Assembly (NCBI GenBank): GCA_031257715.1
Contig: JAIROE010000028.1
Span: 1-7,164, forward strand
Direction of reading: 5' to 3'
Source of the DNA: Treponema sp.
GTDB lineage: Bacteria > Spirochaetota > Spirochaetia > Treponematales > Breznakiellaceae
Length of the DNA: 7,164 nt
Below the pieces are notes generated by a model that worked only from the letters and a program-made list of their open reading frames with translations, was not told where the DNA came from and did no database searches. Below are positions 6,407 to 7,164 of the stretch, piece by piece. Each line of letters opens with the position of its first letter. Position 1 is the first letter of the stretch. Position numbers and translations under genes: made by a program.

Positions 6407-6775
6407 TTACAGAACATTGGGAATCACCAGAAAACGGCCGTCACGTTCCCCGGCGTTATTGAGGAGATTTTCGTTGAGGTTCTCATCCGGATTTCCACCG
6501 CCTTCGGGCCCGGCTTCCCCCGTGGACGAAAAAAAGGCGGTATCGGGCCGGAAATAATCCTCGCGGACGGTTCGGGACACGGCGGAAAGACCCGAAAAGA
6601 CGGAATCGCCCGGCGAAACGGACGCGCCGAACGCGGTTTCATCCCTGTCGGCGGCCTGCATGGCGGCAAAATATTCGAGCATCTGCTCAAAAGCGGGAAA
6701 AGCGCCGGTCAATTCTTTTTCATCCATATTAAGACGGGCCAGGGCGGCGGTTTCCTTGAGATCCTCAATTTTCAT
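6407..6775 (-). CDS. gatC: Asp-tRNA(Asn)/Glu-tRNA(Gln) amidotransferase subunit C
   Basis: GatC is the small belt-like subunit that wraps around GatA and GatB and stabilises the amidotransferase. I place the start at the ATG whose product begins MKIEDLKETAALARLNMDEKEL, matching the family N-terminus (helix with LARL, then an acidic helix to about residue 42). Earlier ATG codons in frame, such as one adding MEKSLY, give non-family sequence. The GatC C-terminal signature is present: VREDYFRPD (70-78), then LLNNAGERDGRFLVIPNVL (104-122). The protein has 122 residues against the usual 95-100. The extra length is a Gly/Asn/Glu-rich linker of about 25 residues (79-103) between the two signatures. 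No strong Shine-Dalgarno precedes the start, only GGAAAA about 13 nt upstream, so translation may be weak or coupled. It is the first gene of the amidotransferase cluster. Confidence 0.92.
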   Translation of the reverse strand: MKIEDLKETAALARLNMDEKELTGAFPAFEQMLEYFAAMQAADRDETAFGASVSPGDSVFSGLSAVSRTVREDYFRPDTAFFSSTGEAGPEGGGNPDENLNENLLNNAGERDGRFLVIPNVL

Positions 6776-6878
6776 GTATAATGATTTTTCCATAAAAGGG
6801 CATGCAATGTCAATGCACACACAGATCCGATTGCGCATGAAATTGTGCCTGTTCACCGGGAGCGCCAATTGCCCTGTG
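6776..6878 (-). promoter_or_regulatory. gatC leader, weak promoter candidate
   Basis: This 103-nt gap separates the upstream dehydrogenase from gatC and is the longest gap in the cluster, so it is the likeliest place for an operon promoter. A perfect TTGACA box is present on the minus strand (complement of 6808-6813). No good -10 hexamer stands 16-18 nt below it: TTTTAT is only 10 nt away and TATACA is 27 nt away, overlapping the gatC start. I see no T-box, riboswitch or strong terminator hairpin here. Read-through from the upstream gene is equally possible. Confidence 0.2.
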
Positions 6879-7164
6879 TTAATCCATCAATTTGATGAGG
6901 GAAAAATCACCGTTCACCGCGGCGCGGAGAATGGGCTCCATGTACCGATCCACCAGGGAGGAGGTCAGGGGCACGGGCATATTTTTCAGCTTCATCTCCA
7001 GTTGGGGATCCTTCGCCGCTTTCAGTGCCTTGACAATATACCCTTCATGAAACCCTCCGAGTTCCCCCAGGGTGACAGGCGCGCCGATGGCTTTTCCAAA
7101 GGCAACCATGCCCCGAGCCACGGCGAGTCCCAAATCGCGGCCCTTCAGGTTTTCAATGGATTCG
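6879..7164 (-). CDS. Probable iron-containing alcohol dehydrogenase, C-terminal part
   Basis: The frame is open from the right window edge to a TAA at 6879-6881, so about 94 C-terminal residues are visible and the start lies outside the window. The visible piece begins ESIENLKGRDLGLAVARG, continues GMVAFGKAIGAPVTLGELGG, and ends ENMPVPLT-like (KLKNMPVPLTSSLVDRYM) then PILRAAVNGDFSLIKLMD. The mainly helical character, the FGKAIGAPVTLGELGG stretch and the MPVPLT...M.PIL.AA..GD.SLIK ending recall the C-terminal domain of group III iron-dependent alcohol dehydrogenases, which oxidise or reduce alcohols or polyols with NAD(P)H. The metal-binding histidines and the nucleotide site would lie upstream and cannot be checked. 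It is on the same strand as gatC, 103 nt before it, with no evident functional link. The family assignment is from recollection and moderately sure; the substrate is unknown. Confidence 0.6.
   Translation of the reverse strand, partial: ESIENLKGRDLGLAVARGMVAFGKAIGAPVTLGELGGFHEGYIVKALKAAKDPQLEMKLKNMPVPLTSSLVDRYMEPILRAAVNGDFSLIKLMD

Noticed and set aside
6808..6813. Strong sigma-70 promoter before gatC
   Set aside because: Only the TTGACA box fits; no -10 box lies at proper distance, so it is kept as a weak candidate only.
6775..6868. Longer gatC start giving 153 residues
   Set aside because: The added N-terminal residues have no family match, while MKIEDLKETAALARL is the normal GatC beginning.

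Overview
The window is a fairly GC-rich bacterial segment. Every confident gene lies on the minus strand, so they read right to left. In transcription order they are: the C-terminal end of a probable iron-containing alcohol dehydrogenase (cut by the right window edge), gatC, gatA, gatB, an archaeal-type aspartyl-tRNA synthetase (aspS2-like), and a MATE-family efflux transporter. The four middle genes are tightly packed (gaps of 34, 3 and 18 nt). A 41-nt gap precedes the transporter, so this looks like one operon.

The core genes form a coherent pathway. The synthetase is of the archaeal/eukaryotic class and carries, at the two anticodon-domain positions known to decide discrimination in archaeal AspRS, the residues of the non-discriminating kind (His27 and Pro76 here). 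It would charge both tRNA-Asp and tRNA-Asn with aspartate. GatCAB, encoded just upstream, would then amidate Asp-tRNA(Asn) to Asn-tRNA(Asn) using ammonia released from glutamine by GatA. GatCAB could also serve Glu-tRNA(Gln). The operon therefore looks like a self-contained module for tRNA-dependent asparagine formation. The MATE transporter is an unexplained passenger.

The left 680 bases contain no confident gene and are rich in repeats. Positions 68-250 hold a 21-bp tandem array (six good copies at 110-235, with decayed copies at the edges). It is open in one frame on each strand because 21 is a multiple of three. Positions 323-511 hold a compact element: a 14-bp direct repeat at both ends, an internal 17-bp inverted repeat, and a long central imperfect hairpin (371-449). 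On the minus strand this hairpin is followed by a T-rich run, so it may also terminate the operon. Smaller stem-loops follow at 512-526 and 555-598.

Organism: the GC-rich codon use, the archaeal-type AspRS next to gatCAB, and the CACGGA-type hairpin repeats suggest to me an anaerobic host-associated bacterium, perhaps a treponeme-like spirochaete. This is a low-confidence guess from recollection. Nothing in the window, such as an rRNA, fixes the taxonomy.
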